Notes under the pieces: model-generated
Told to the model about the DNA's origin: nothing
Databases searched by the model: none
The model's input: only the letters and a program-made list of their open reading frames with translations
From: Meishania sp964351985
Lineage (GTDB): Bacteria > Bacteroidota > Bacteroidia > Flavobacteriales > Flavobacteriaceae
Assembly: GCA_964351985.1 (NCBI GenBank)
Contig: CAYGPR010000021.1
Span: 1 to 64,000 of the forward strand
DNA: 64,000 nt
Reading direction: 5' to 3'
Position numbers and translations under genes: made by a program
Shown: positions 35,368 to 44,339 of the stretch, one piece after another
Numbering within the stretch: position 1 is the first letter of the stretch
How the letters are laid out: every line of letters starts with the position of its first letter

Positions 35368-36549
35368 TTATTGCTTGAATTCCGTTAAAACTGATACTAT
35401 GGTGGTGCACCCTTTTTCGATTTCGGTAATGGATATGGTCAATGGCGGTGATATACGCACTGCTCTCGGTTCAAAAAGCAACCAGAATAAGATGAGTCCT
35501 TTTTCGGCACAGGTAAGTACCAAGTGGTCCGTAATTTCTTTATTCTCAAGAATTAGGGCAAGCATTAGGCCCCTACCTCTAATTTCTTTTATCGCCTTAT
35601 GTTTTAATAATCTGCGGAATAATTTCTCTTTTTCAAGTGCATCTTTCATCAACGCACTTTGGGTAATTTCCTTCAAGGTCGCCAAAGCGGCGGCTGCGAT
35701 TACCGGATTACCGCCAAAAGTGCAAATATGCCCTAATTTGGGATTATCCTGCAAGGTTTCCATCATCTTTCGGGAAGCGGTAAATGCACCAACTGGCAAT
35801 CCTGAGGCCATTCCTTTGCCCATCACCAAGATATCCGGAACACATTCGTAGTGCTCAAAAGCGAATAATTTTCCGGTACGGCCAAAACCTGGTTGAATTT
35901 CGTCAAGGATCAATAACGCTCCGACTTCATTACAACGTTGTCGAACCTTTTTGAGGTATCCGTTCTTGGGTTCGATAAAACCTGCGCCACCTTGAATGGT
36001 TTCCAAAACCACGGCAGCAGTTTTTTCGGTTATGTTCTGAAGGTCTTCCTCTTCGTTGAAACGAACGAATGAAATATCTGGGAGTAGTGGTCGAAATGCC
36101 CCCTTTCGTGCCTCATGGCCCATAATGCTTAAACTTCCCATTGTGTTTCCATGGTAGGCTTTATGTGCCGCAATGATTTCGGTTCTTCCTGTAAAGCGCC
36201 GCGCCAGTTTCATGGCGCCTTCGATAGCCTCTGTTCCCGAATTTACCAAATAGGTCGTTTCCAAAGGGTGGGGTAGAAGTGAAGCCAAAAGTTTGGTGTA
36301 TTCCACTGCCGGTTTTTGAACGAATTCTCCATACACCATCACGTGCATATACGACTCGGTCTGCTTTTGTACGGCGGCCACGACCTTAGGATGACAATGT
36401 CCTAAACTACAGGCGGAAACTCCTGCTACAAAATCCAAATGGGCCTTGCCATCGGTATCATAGATATAGCTTCCTTGGGCATGTGAAATTTCCATGGCCA
36501 ACGGATGCGGAGTAGTCTGCGCCTGATATCTGAGGAAATCTTTTTTCAT
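35368..36549 (-). CDS. Class III (aspartate family) aminotransferase
   Basis: This 393-aa PLP enzyme is of the acetylornithine/GABA aminotransferase fold. It has FVAGVSACSLGHCHPKVV at the start, NSGTEAIEGAMKLARR (PLP phosphate), YHGNTMGSL, VVLETIQGGAG, LILDEIQPGFGRTG and the PLP lysine in VMGKGMASGLPVGA. The substrate is not decidable. It is distinct from rocD in the same window. Its ATG overlaps the predicted stop of the OstA-like gene (ATGA), but that overlap depends on the length of the assembly gap upstream. Confidence 0.88.
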   Translation of the reverse strand: MKKDFLRYQAQTTPHPLAMEISHAQGSYIYDTDGKAHLDFVAGVSACSLGHCHPKVVAAVQKQTESYMHVMVYGEFVQKPAVEYTKLLASLLPHPLETTYLVNSGTEAIEGAMKLARRFTGRTEIIAAHKAYHGNTMGSLSIMGHEARKGAFRPLLPDISFVRFNEEEDLQNITEKTAAVVLETIQGGAGFIEPKNGYLKKVRQRCNEVGALLILDEIQPGFGRTGKLFAFEHYECVPDILVMGKGMASGLPVGAFTASRKMMETLQDNPKLGHICTFGGNPVIAAAALATLKEITQSALMKDALEKEKLFRRLLKHKAIKEIRGRGLMLALILENKEITDHLVLTCAEKGLILFWLLFEPRAVRISPPLTISITEIEKGCTTIVSVLTEFKQ

Positions 36550-38414
36550 CCTTGTCTTGCCAGAACTGCCAGGTTTTTAAAATCGGACAGGTCTATGTCA
36601 ATCACTTGAGTTCNNNNNNNNNNCGAAGTAACTTTTTTCGATTTTGGCTTTTCAACGGGTTTTCTCGCTTTCGAATTTGCATCTTCTTCCCCTTTGGGAG
36701 GTTCGGGAATTTTGTTTATCGGGTCACTGGCATTTATGCCGCGTTCTTCCTCTTCGGCATCAATATCTATGGGGTTATCGATGCCTCGAATGATTACTAG
36801 TTCAATGTTATTGTCATCTTCATCAAAAATTTCATCCTTGGTCATGATGCGTTCATCACCACGCCAAATAAAACCTTTGAGCTTGCGGTCATTTTCAAGA
36901 AATTCAGATTCCGGGTAAATATCCCCATCCGGTTCTTTGATGAAGGTCAAATCTTCGACATCGTTGTTGGCAAAGGTTATTCTAATAGCACTACATGTCG
37001 TTTTGTTGATGCCGATAAGTTCTTGGTCGTCGTTGTACATGTAGTAGATGACCTCCGTATTTTGGACCAAATCGACGATTTTCAATTCGTTTTCGATAAA
37101 TTTTCCGAAGAGGTTAATGCCTTTTGCCTGATTATATCCTGTTTTACTGATACTATCCAGAGATAAAATGAAGGCATTTTCAAGCACTTTCAATGAATCT
37201 AGTTTTTCGGTCTTGGTATCGCTCAAAATATGGATGCTATCGCCAGTCATTTGGTTTACACCGTTCCAGAGTACGGGGTTTTTGATCAATTGTGTCAGAC
37301 CTGTACTTTGCTGAAAATGAATCGAGTCGCATTTACCGCTCATATCGGTCTTGAACATTTTGGCGTTTCTAAAGGCACGTAAGATTCGGTTATCCGGTTT
37401 GCCCGTAAGCATTAAGGTATCGCCGTGCATATACAATGAATCTTGTTCTACAAGACTTATCGAAACCGCACGTTTGGTCGCGAAAACTGAATCTTTGGCC
37501 TTATGGACTTCGGCATAATGCGCCCTGATGACCCCTTGATTGATAGTATCCGTGACTATTATATTGTTCGTTGCAGAAGCGAATTCTGTGGCTTTGTCGA
37601 AGTACACACTGTCACCTTCAATGATGCGGTTATTGTAATCGATGCGTGTGTTCTTGATGCCATAACCGCTTTCTATCTTGGTATCGTAAAAACCGCGCTC
37701 ACAATACATTTTATAGGTTTCACCGGTAATGGTCGATGGGCCGTACATGTAGGTGTTTTTCGAGGTGGTATAATAATCAAGTTGTTCCGAATCTAAAATA
37801 TATTGGGGATTGTCGATATGGACACTGTCTAGAAACTGTAGCTTTTTCAATTCCATAAAATACCTTCCTATTTCACTGGTCAAGGTATTCGCCGAATCGA
37901 CTACGGTGCCAAAATCTTGGTAGTAGGCCTGTTGATTTTCGCGATCCCAGCGTAAAGTATCGGTCTTCAAGGTCATGCTCGTATTGGTCAACATAACATT
38001 TTCATACGCTTTGGCCAACTTCAAGTTTCCATCGTAATTGGCCTTACCACTTGTCATTGTTACCGAATCACCTTGTTGAACGCGAACGTTGCCAACTGCT
38101 CGTAACCGGTTCTCTTTTTGATAATGAATGGCATAGTCGCACCACAGATCTGCGCCCTCATGCTCAAACTGTACTTGTTTCTCATCTTTACTGAAAATAA
38201 ATGCTCCGGGAAAATTAACCTCGTCCTTTGTGAAATTGGCGCCATAGACAATATTGATCTGTTTTGTCTCAGTGGTATCATTCGCTTTGGATGGATCATT
38301 TTGCGAAAAACAACTTAATGAAATAAAAAGGAATAAGAAGAAATACGTGAGCCGCACCTGTTTTTTTTTGTCCAAAAATAGGATATTTTGCCCAAGGGAA
38401 TAAAAGATTGGCAT
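36546..38414 (-). CDS. OstA-like protein (LptA/LptD N-terminal type), interrupted by an assembly gap
   Basis: This exported protein has about 620 residues and a signal region LTYFFLFLFISLSCFSQ. Residues ~45-500 are OstA-type beta-jellyroll repeats, with repeated phrases such as NRLRAVGNVRVQQGDSVTMT and TRIDYNNRIIEGDSVYFDKA. The family takes part in LPS transport across the periplasm. ATG 38414 was chosen; the open frame to 38654 intrudes on the neighbouring gene's end. Ten Ns near the 3' end leave the last ~22 residues uncertain: only one of the three frames after the gap stays open to the next gene. Confidence 0.8.
   Translation of the reverse strand: MPIFYSLGQNILFLDKKKQVRLTYFFLFLFISLSCFSQNDPSKANDTTETKQINIVYGANFTKDEVNFPGAFIFSKDEKQVQFEHEGADLWCDYAIHYQKENRLRAVGNVRVQQGDSVTMTSGKANYDGNLKLAKAYENVMLTNTSMTLKTDTLRWDRENQQAYYQDFGTVVDSANTLTSEIGRYFMELKKLQFLDSVHIDNPQYILDSEQLDYYTTSKNTYMYGPSTITGETYKMYCERGFYDTKIESGYGIKNTRIDYNNRIIEGDSVYFDKATEFASATNNIIVTDTINQGVIRAHYAEVHKAKDSVFATKRAVSISLVEQDSLYMHGDTLMLTGKPDNRILRAFRNAKMFKTDMSGKCDSIHFQQSTGLTQLIKNPVLWNGVNQMTGDSIHILSDTKTEKLDSLKVLENAFILSLDSISKTGYNQAKGINLFGKFIENELKIVDLVQNTEVIYYMYNDDQELIGINKTTCSAIRITFANNDVEDLTFIKEPDGDIYPESEFLENDRKLKGFIWRGDERIMTKDEIFDEDDNNIELVIIRGIDNPIDIDAEEEERGINASDPINKIPEPPKGEEDANSKARKPVEKPKSKKVTSXXXXTQVIDIDLSDFKNLAVLARQG
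36614..36623. other. Assembly gap (10 Ns)
   Basis: Ten undetermined bases lie within the 3' end of the OstA-like gene. A round gap of ten often stands for an unknown length, so the reading frame of the C-terminus cannot be trusted. The flanking sequence encodes a Lys/Pro/Glu-rich low-complexity segment. Confidence 0.98.
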
Positions 38415-38513
38415 AGATTTAGGAAGTGTGACACATGGAAGTTTTGAAAACTTTTTTAATGTGTACCTGTTTCTAAGGAATTGAATCGCTATAAGGTGTT
38501 CACAAGAACAAAG

Positions 38514-38553
38514 TAAAGGCGATAAAGAAGATTTCTTCTTTATCGCCTTTACA
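38514..38553 (-). terminator. Terminator of the leftward sugar operon
   Basis: A perfect 17-bp stem (38514-38530 with 38537-38553, core AGGCGATAAAGAA) with a 6-nt loop lies 26 bp after the stop of the Gfo/Idh gene. On the minus strand a weak T-rich run (TTTGTTCTT) follows. It separates the sugar operon from the OstA-like gene. Confidence 0.75.
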
Positions 38554-38578
38554 ATTTCAACGGGATCGGTTATTCTTT

Positions 38579-40021
38579 CTAAAAATCCCGATAAGGTGAT
38601 TCTAGATATTGATTCGCCTCGTCTTCCGAGAATTTGGCCGCAGTACTGTCCCAATGCAAAGTTTGATTTGGGAAACGGCCCGCTATAACCCCTAACAGAA
38701 TAGTTTCTGTCAATCTCGAGGCATAAGAAAATGGAGCACTACATTCATCATGGCCTAAACAGGCATCAACGAATTGGTGGTAATGTTTTGCTCCTTCCGT
38801 AGCATAGTCTCGAATCGGTTCGCCCATATTATGGGCTTTGCCTACCGCAGCTATTTCGGAAGAGATGTCAACATATTGGCCGTCAACGATTTTACGGGGT
38901 AGTTCCATGAAATGCGGTAGCAGCAACCGACCTTGATCGCCAATGAACATGGCACCTTGGTCCGGAAGAGTGCTCCCATCTGTCGCTTTAGTTTCAAGTG
39001 ACATTTTTTCTTCTACGGTCGCTTCTTTCTTTTTTGAAGACTTTTCTTTTTTTGACTTTTTGTTTTCTGCGCCGGGCAGTTGCAGGTCTTCATGCATCTC
39101 TGGGGCACCTGGACCATCGTACCATACCCATTTTAAAGTTTCTGCGGTGTGCTTGGTTCCCGGAAACTCATAGGTAACTACATTATTTTCTGGAAAACCG
39201 AATCCTGTCGGTTTTCGGCATTCGTTTTTTATCGTTCTCGGAACATCAAGTTCTAGGGCGTTATACGGAGTGTCAAAAATATGTACGCCCATATCGCCCA
39301 AAGTACCACAACCATAATCCATTAGCTTTCGCCAATTACCAGGATGGTATACACCATCCTTATAAGGTCGTTCCGCAGAGGTTCCCAACCAGAGGTTCCA
39401 ATCCAAGGTAGCTGGTACGGGGTCGCTTCCTTCCGGTGCAGCTCCGTCGTACCCCCAATTTTTTGGGGACCAAGCCCTTACGGTGTGGACTTTGCCGATG
39501 ATACCTGATTGAATCAAAAGTGTTGCCAACTTATAGTCGTAAAAAGAATGTACTTGAATCCCCATTTGGGTTACCAGGTTTTTTTCTTTTGCCAATTTGT
39601 TCATCGCCCTGGCTTCAGAAACATGATGGGTCAAAGGCTTTTGGCAGTAGACCGGCTTGTTCATGTTCATCGCCATCATAGAGGCGGGTGCATGTGTATG
39701 ATCGGGAGTCGATACGATTACAGCGTCGATTTCTCCCCCCATTTCACGTAACATCACCCGGTAATCTGTGAATACCCTCGCCTTGGGGTGCAACTTTTTG
39801 GCAGCCGCCAAATTATTACCGTCAACATCGCATAATGCGGTTACATCGACTAATTTGTGTGACGAAATGGCCTGCAAATCTGCAGCGCCCATATTACCTA
39901 CCCCGATATGCGCAGTTCGTAAACGGTTATGGGGTCTGTATTTTCCCATAACGATAGATGGGGCCAACGCTACGCCTACAGCACCTAAACTACTTTTCTT
40001 TAAAAAATCCCTTTTATTCAT
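38579..40021 (-). CDS. Gfo/Idh/MocA family oxidoreductase, Tat-exported
   Basis: This 480-aa NAD(P)-dependent sugar oxidoreductase has a twin-arginine-like or related leader (NKRDFLKKSSLGAVGVALAP) pointing to export with bound cofactor. The Rossmann motif is IGVGNMGAADLQ and the catalytic-lysine motif is VYCQKPLTHH. An unusual Lys/Glu-rich insertion (KKSKKEKSSKKKEATVEEK) lies around residues 320-345 in the C-terminal domain. It is the last gene of a five-gene operon, 16 bp after a DUF1080 gene. The sugar substrate is unknown. Confidence 0.88.
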   Translation of the reverse strand: MNKRDFLKKSSLGAVGVALAPSIVMGKYRPHNRLRTAHIGVGNMGAADLQAISSHKLVDVTALCDVDGNNLAAAKKLHPKARVFTDYRVMLREMGGEIDAVIVSTPDHTHAPASMMAMNMNKPVYCQKPLTHHVSEARAMNKLAKEKNLVTQMGIQVHSFYDYKLATLLIQSGIIGKVHTVRAWSPKNWGYDGAAPEGSDPVPATLDWNLWLGTSAERPYKDGVYHPGNWRKLMDYGCGTLGDMGVHIFDTPYNALELDVPRTIKNECRKPTGFGFPENNVVTYEFPGTKHTAETLKWVWYDGPGAPEMHEDLQLPGAENKKSKKEKSSKKKEATVEEKMSLETKATDGSTLPDQGAMFIGDQGRLLLPHFMELPRKIVDGQYVDISSEIAAVGKAHNMGEPIRDYATEGAKHYHQFVDACLGHDECSAPFSYASRLTETILLGVIAGRFPNQTLHWDSTAAKFSEDEANQYLESPYRDF

Positions 40022-40037
40022 TTTAGAGTGCTTTAGT

Positions 40038-40835
40038 TTATAGTTTCTTGATCTTTATATTTTTGAACCAAATGGGACTGGCATGATCTTGCAGGCCGAT
40101 ATATCCGGTTTTGAACTTACCATAGTCTTCGGCATTTTTCCATTTGTCGGAATTCTTTTTTTCATACCAGGCATCGTCCCAAGGCACAAAAGAAAGCAAC
40201 AATCTTCCATTGAGCCAGTGCTCGACCTTCTGTGGGGTAAATACGATTTTGGAGGAGTTCCATTCTCCAATAGGATTCAAAATCTTATTGTCCGCATTTG
40301 CGGGATGCATGGCATAATCTGAACCTGTTTGCTGCAACGGCTTCAATTCTTCAGGTTTATCCGTATAGCCAAGACTTTTATTATATGCTGTTAGGTCGTG
40401 CATTTTTGCATAACCTAAATCATCTATTAGTTGATATTCGGGCGACACCTCTGGTGGACTGTCATAGCCTTCCTTCAAGTGATAAAAAATTCCACTATTC
40501 CCACCTTCGGGAAGTTTCCATTCCAAATACAGTTCGAAGTTGTCGAATTCCTCGGCGGCGTAGATTATGTCTTTTCCTCCCTCGTAGTCCTGTTCGAGAC
40601 CTAATTCGGTTTTAAAGGTCAGGGTACTATCTTCGATGACCCATCCCGGAGGCATAGTTTTTCCATTATACCCGCGCCATCCATTCATACTTGTACCGTC
40701 GAAAAGATAGATCCATTCATCGGTTTTGGTTTCGGTGGTGGTTTCCACTATTTCTTCGGACTTTTCTTCTTTTTTTTCTGTCTTGCACGAATACACAAAA
40801 AGGATAATCGTTACAATTGAAATATACTTCCTCAT
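40038..40835 (-). CDS. DUF1080 lipoprotein (3-keto-disaccharide hydrolase family), copy A
   Basis: This 265-aa lipoprotein has a lipobox LFVYSC followed by a Glu/Lys/Thr linker. The DUF1080 fold runs over residues ~40-260, with IYLFDGTSMNGWRGYNG, KLPEGGNSGIFYHLKEG, YQLIDDLGY and the closing GYIGLQDHASPIWFKNIKIK. Family members hydrolyse 3-keto-glycosides made by sugar oxidoreductases. It is flanked on both sides by such oxidoreductase genes with gaps of 16 and 19 bp, which supports that role. Confidence 0.88.
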   Translation of the reverse strand: MRKYISIVTIILFVYSCKTEKKEEKSEEIVETTTETKTDEWIYLFDGTSMNGWRGYNGKTMPPGWVIEDSTLTFKTELGLEQDYEGGKDIIYAAEEFDNFELYLEWKLPEGGNSGIFYHLKEGYDSPPEVSPEYQLIDDLGYAKMHDLTAYNKSLGYTDKPEELKPLQQTGSDYAMHPANADNKILNPIGEWNSSKIVFTPQKVEHWLNGRLLLSFVPWDDAWYEKKNSDKWKNAEDYGKFKTGYIGLQDHASPIWFKNIKIKKL

Positions 40836-40854
40836 TAATTTAAAATTTTGATAG

Positions 40855-42255
40855 TTAACTTATGATACCCAGTGGTTTTGTATTTTTCCAGTTGCCCCTA
40901 GTGAAATCGGGGAATGACTGTGGCATACCACCGTTCGCCACCGAATGCTCGCTCAGCGGACTGACAGCACTCCAAAAACAGCCCTCATATACGTTTTGGT
41001 CTAGCGGAAGCCCTTGTTGCAGACATTCTACAATACGATACATCATAAGGCCGTCCATGCCGCCATGGCCGCTTCCCTTTGCCGCCTCGTTCAATCTTTT
41101 GTAAAGCGGATGATCGTACTTCTCATAGATCGATGCCAATTGTTCTCCTTCGGCCCATTGGTGATGATTTTCGGTAACCCCTTCAATACCGCCTTCCAAA
41201 GCTACACGGGTCGGGAAACCGGCTAGTATTCCCTTGGTGCCTTGAATCATGTTATGTCGAGTATAAGGTCTTGGGCTGGTCTCATCCCATTGTACCATAA
41301 TCGTTCGGCCCAAATTTGTTTTAATGATCGAGGTGCTTAGGTCGCCTCCCTTGAAATCGAGTTGATTCCATTTATGATCTGCCGGATAGGTCTTTTCGGC
41401 GTATAACTTTCTGCCACGCGCTGGTGTTGAAAAAGAAACCAGACTTCCGAAATTATCTTCGGTACGTGCCAAGTTCATATACTGTGCGACGGGGCCTAAA
41501 CCATGGGTCGGGTAAAGATTACCATTTCTATTGGCATAATGATAGGTCCGCCATGAACCTGTACCGCGTTCTTGTTCTTCCATTTGGCCTCTTAATTCGT
41601 GAATATAGGCCGCCTCGGCATGTAATGGTTCACCAATAACCCCGAGTCTGCACATATTAAGGTACATCAGTTCTTCGCGGGCATAGTTCACATTTTCCAT
41701 CATCATACAGTGCTTGCCCGTGGCCTCGGAAGTATCGACGATATCCCACATTTCTTCAACGGTCAGCCCGATAGGTACCTCAACAAAGGCATGCGCGCCA
41801 TTTTTCATGGCCTCTATGACCATAGGCGCATGATTTTTCCAGTTTGTTACAACGAATACTACATCGGGTTTTACTTCCTTGAGCATCGTTTTCCATTTGT
41901 CCTCTTCGCCGAAGTAGAGTTTAATATCTTGATGCCTTTTGTCGGCTGCCCCGATTTTTTTTGTTTCTTCGCCCCATTTTTTTGCTAAATCCTCATAGAG
42001 GTCACAAACAGCCACCACTTCGGTGCCGGGCAAATCGGCAAAGAATTTCAAATGCCCCGGCCCTCTAGCTCCAACACCAATAAAAGCGGCCCTGACGGTC
42101 TCTAATTTCGGAGCGGCAAAATCGCCCATATATTGATGCATGAACGGCCTATCTGAATAGCGGCCAGAACTGTTGGCAACCATCGGAGCCATAGATAGGG
42201 CGGCACCGGCCAACGTGGTTTTTCTAATAAAATTTCTTCTGTCTAATTTGCTCAT
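40855..42255 (-). CDS. Gfo/Idh/MocA protein, GH109-like
   Basis: This 466-aa exported protein has a Tat leader (DRRNFIRKTTLAGAALSMAP). The NAD-binding loop is FIGVGARGPGHLKFF, then VEVPIGLTVEEMW, and the family-109 active-site segment NLYPTHGLGPVAQYMN. GH109 enzymes are NAD-dependent alpha-N-acetylgalactosaminidases that cleave by transient C3 oxidation. Together with the neighbouring DUF1080 and esterase genes this suggests work on amino- or acylated sugars. Substrate assignment within GH109-like proteins is uncertain. Confidence 0.85.
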   Translation of the reverse strand: MSKLDRRNFIRKTTLAGAALSMAPMVANSSGRYSDRPFMHQYMGDFAAPKLETVRAAFIGVGARGPGHLKFFADLPGTEVVAVCDLYEDLAKKWGEETKKIGAADKRHQDIKLYFGEEDKWKTMLKEVKPDVVFVVTNWKNHAPMVIEAMKNGAHAFVEVPIGLTVEEMWDIVDTSEATGKHCMMMENVNYAREELMYLNMCRLGVIGEPLHAEAAYIHELRGQMEEQERGTGSWRTYHYANRNGNLYPTHGLGPVAQYMNLARTEDNFGSLVSFSTPARGRKLYAEKTYPADHKWNQLDFKGGDLSTSIIKTNLGRTIMVQWDETSPRPYTRHNMIQGTKGILAGFPTRVALEGGIEGVTENHHQWAEGEQLASIYEKYDHPLYKRLNEAAKGSGHGGMDGLMMYRIVECLQQGLPLDQNVYEGCFWSAVSPLSEHSVANGGMPQSFPDFTRGNWKNTKPLGIIS

Positions 42256-42272
42256 TGTTTTGTATTTGATTT

Positions 42273-44261
42273 TTATTCGGTTGTGAAGGATGATGCAGGA
42301 AGATCATCTGAATTATACAAACTTCCCTCAAGATAATCTTTCCATCCGTAACGTACATAATGTGGTTTTTTAATCGAAGGGGAAGAAACTTCAATTTTTC
42401 CGTCTACGATCAGCGCTTTGGCCGGTACGAAGTTTTTGTCGGCGGCGGCTATTTCAAATCCTTCCAAATCGGAATCGTCAGTTGTCAAACCTTTACCTAT
42501 ATTCTCAAATTCGATTACGATTTTATTTCCCAACGTCGAATGGGATTTGTACAAAGGTCCGGAAGCCACAATATTCTTACTATAGTCATTTGCAAGTGCC
42601 AATCTGGCAAGTCGGTCGCCCACATCTTGTTTGTTGCCCGGGTGTATACTCTCTTTCATCCCAATATCCATGGTAATCGCCATTCCTGTTTTAGGGGTCT
42701 TTAGACTTTTTCGTTGCGCATCACGAAGGGCAGGGGATAGTCCTCCGCCATACTCAAAGGGGGCGATCTGTACAAAATAGAATGAAAAATCGCTATTCCA
42801 TCGTTCGCGCCAATCTTCAATCATTCCTGGGAAAAGTTTTAGGTACTGCTCGTGCCGACCAACATTGCTTTCGCCCTGATACCAAATCGCGCCTTGTATG
42901 GTATACGGAATCAAAGGATGTATCATACCATTAAAAAGTACGGTCGGCGTATTGGCATCTAAGTTAAAAGATTCAATGCCTTCGGGCGGATTGTCCAGAG
43001 CATCGAGATTTTTGTGGAAGAGTAGAAAATTGAACCCCTGAATACCGGCAATTTGTTTGTACTGCCAGTTTTCGGCTATCGGAATGGACTCGCCAGAACT
43101 AATGGCCGTTAGCGTGACATTTCCTGAAAATCCGCCCCCCCCACCAGTATCGATTACGCGGATGGCAATAGTATTTGCGCCTTCTACCCATGAAGACTTT
43201 GGTATTGTATAGGATCGCGGTGTGTTCCAACCAAAAGTGCTTCCTAGTTTTTTTCCGTTCACAAAAAGAAAATCCATATCATCGATACCCTCGGAAACAG
43301 CGAAGGTATAATCGGATGAAATGTCATCGAGGTCGAACGTCTTCCGGAACCAGAATATTCCATCATTACTGGTGGTAGAAAGTTTTTCAACTACGTTCGG
43401 CATTGTTGTATTTTCCCAGCTCGATGTATCAAAATCCGGTTGGGCGTAACCGTCGTCATTAAGTTCTAGAGTCTCCCATTCTTCCGGAGATCTGGGAATA
43501 GCTTCCGTAGGAAACTTTGAATACCAATCTTTATATACCGCAATATTCTCCTCTTTGATCGTTTCCAGTTCTTTGCTGAATTCGCCCAAGTCGCTCAATT
43601 TTTTTCTGCTCATCCAAGATTCAACGGGCGTGCCACCCCAAGTACTGGATATGATACCTACCGGTACGCCCAGTTCTTTATGTATTTTTCGAGCAAAGAA
43701 ATAAGCTGAGGCACTGAACTGACTCGCGGTTTCGGGCGTGGTAACGTTCCATTGTCCGGAGGCTTTTTTTTCTGGGGAAGGAGCAATGGCCCGGGTAACA
43801 TCGAAATAGCGGATATTAGGATGGTTTGCAGCAGCTACCTCTTCTTTATAATTGTTCACGGGTTCATTGGGAAGAAACCCCTCAAGCGGCATTTCCATAT
43901 TGGATTGTCCGGAAGCCAACCAGACCACGCCCACGAGAACATCTTTTAGCACCTTACTCTCATTTGCCGTGCCGATAGTCACTTCAAATGGTCCCCCAGC
44001 TTCGGGCGTCTGGAGCCTAACATTCCAATTTCCTTCGGCATCGGACGTGGTGGTAGTCTCTTTGCCCCAACTTCCCGATACAGTAATATTCTCATTAGGA
44101 TTTCCAGTTCCCCAAAGAGCCACTTTTTCCTGCTGTTGCAAGACCATATGGTCAGAAAATAATGGATTTAAGGACAGGCCTTTCCTTTCAGATTGTTGGC
44201 AGGACAAGAAAAGTATCGCAAAAAAGGGTATTACGAGACTTAGCGCTACGAGTTTTTTCAT
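42273..44261 (-). CDS. Sialate O-acetylesterase-like lipoprotein (SASA family)
   Basis: This 662-aa lipoprotein has lipobox LFLSC with Cys21. The SGNH-type esterase nucleophile is Ser120 in ASGQSNMEMP, and the Asp/His part is in IHPGNKQDVGDRLARLA. The central WYQGESNVGRHEQY block is typical of SASA. An inserted beta-sandwich (GIFWFRKTFDL...DFLFVNGKKLGSTFGWN, residues ~300-400) resembles a galactose-binding domain. It removes O-acetyl groups from sugars in characterised relatives. ATG 44261 gives the signal sequence; a longer frame opens at 44330. Confidence 0.88.
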   Translation of the reverse strand: MKKLVALSLVIPFFAILFLSCQQSERKGLSLNPLFSDHMVLQQQEKVALWGTGNPNENITVSGSWGKETTTTSDAEGNWNVRLQTPEAGGPFEVTIGTANESKVLKDVLVGVVWLASGQSNMEMPLEGFLPNEPVNNYKEEVAAANHPNIRYFDVTRAIAPSPEKKASGQWNVTTPETASQFSASAYFFARKIHKELGVPVGIISSTWGGTPVESWMSRKKLSDLGEFSKELETIKEENIAVYKDWYSKFPTEAIPRSPEEWETLELNDDGYAQPDFDTSSWENTTMPNVVEKLSTTSNDGIFWFRKTFDLDDISSDYTFAVSEGIDDMDFLFVNGKKLGSTFGWNTPRSYTIPKSSWVEGANTIAIRVIDTGGGGGFSGNVTLTAISSGESIPIAENWQYKQIAGIQGFNFLLFHKNLDALDNPPEGIESFNLDANTPTVLFNGMIHPLIPYTIQGAIWYQGESNVGRHEQYLKLFPGMIEDWRERWNSDFSFYFVQIAPFEYGGGLSPALRDAQRKSLKTPKTGMAITMDIGMKESIHPGNKQDVGDRLARLALANDYSKNIVASGPLYKSHSTLGNKIVIEFENIGKGLTTDDSDLEGFEIAAADKNFVPAKALIVDGKIEVSSPSIKKPHYVRYGWKDYLEGSLYNSDDLPASSFTTE

Positions 44262-44339
44262 TGGAAGGCCATTAGCAGTACAATTTAATAAAATAAAAGA
44301 AAAGCTTTCCAAGTTTCTGTCTAAACTCACGGATAAAGG

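Noticed and set aside
35347..35370. Adjacent TTAACAAATTA repeats as a CRISPR-like or phage attachment site
   Set aside because: There are only two short AT-rich units with no spacer pattern, integrase or tRNA nearby. They are more likely part of the TPR/aminotransferase intergenic region.
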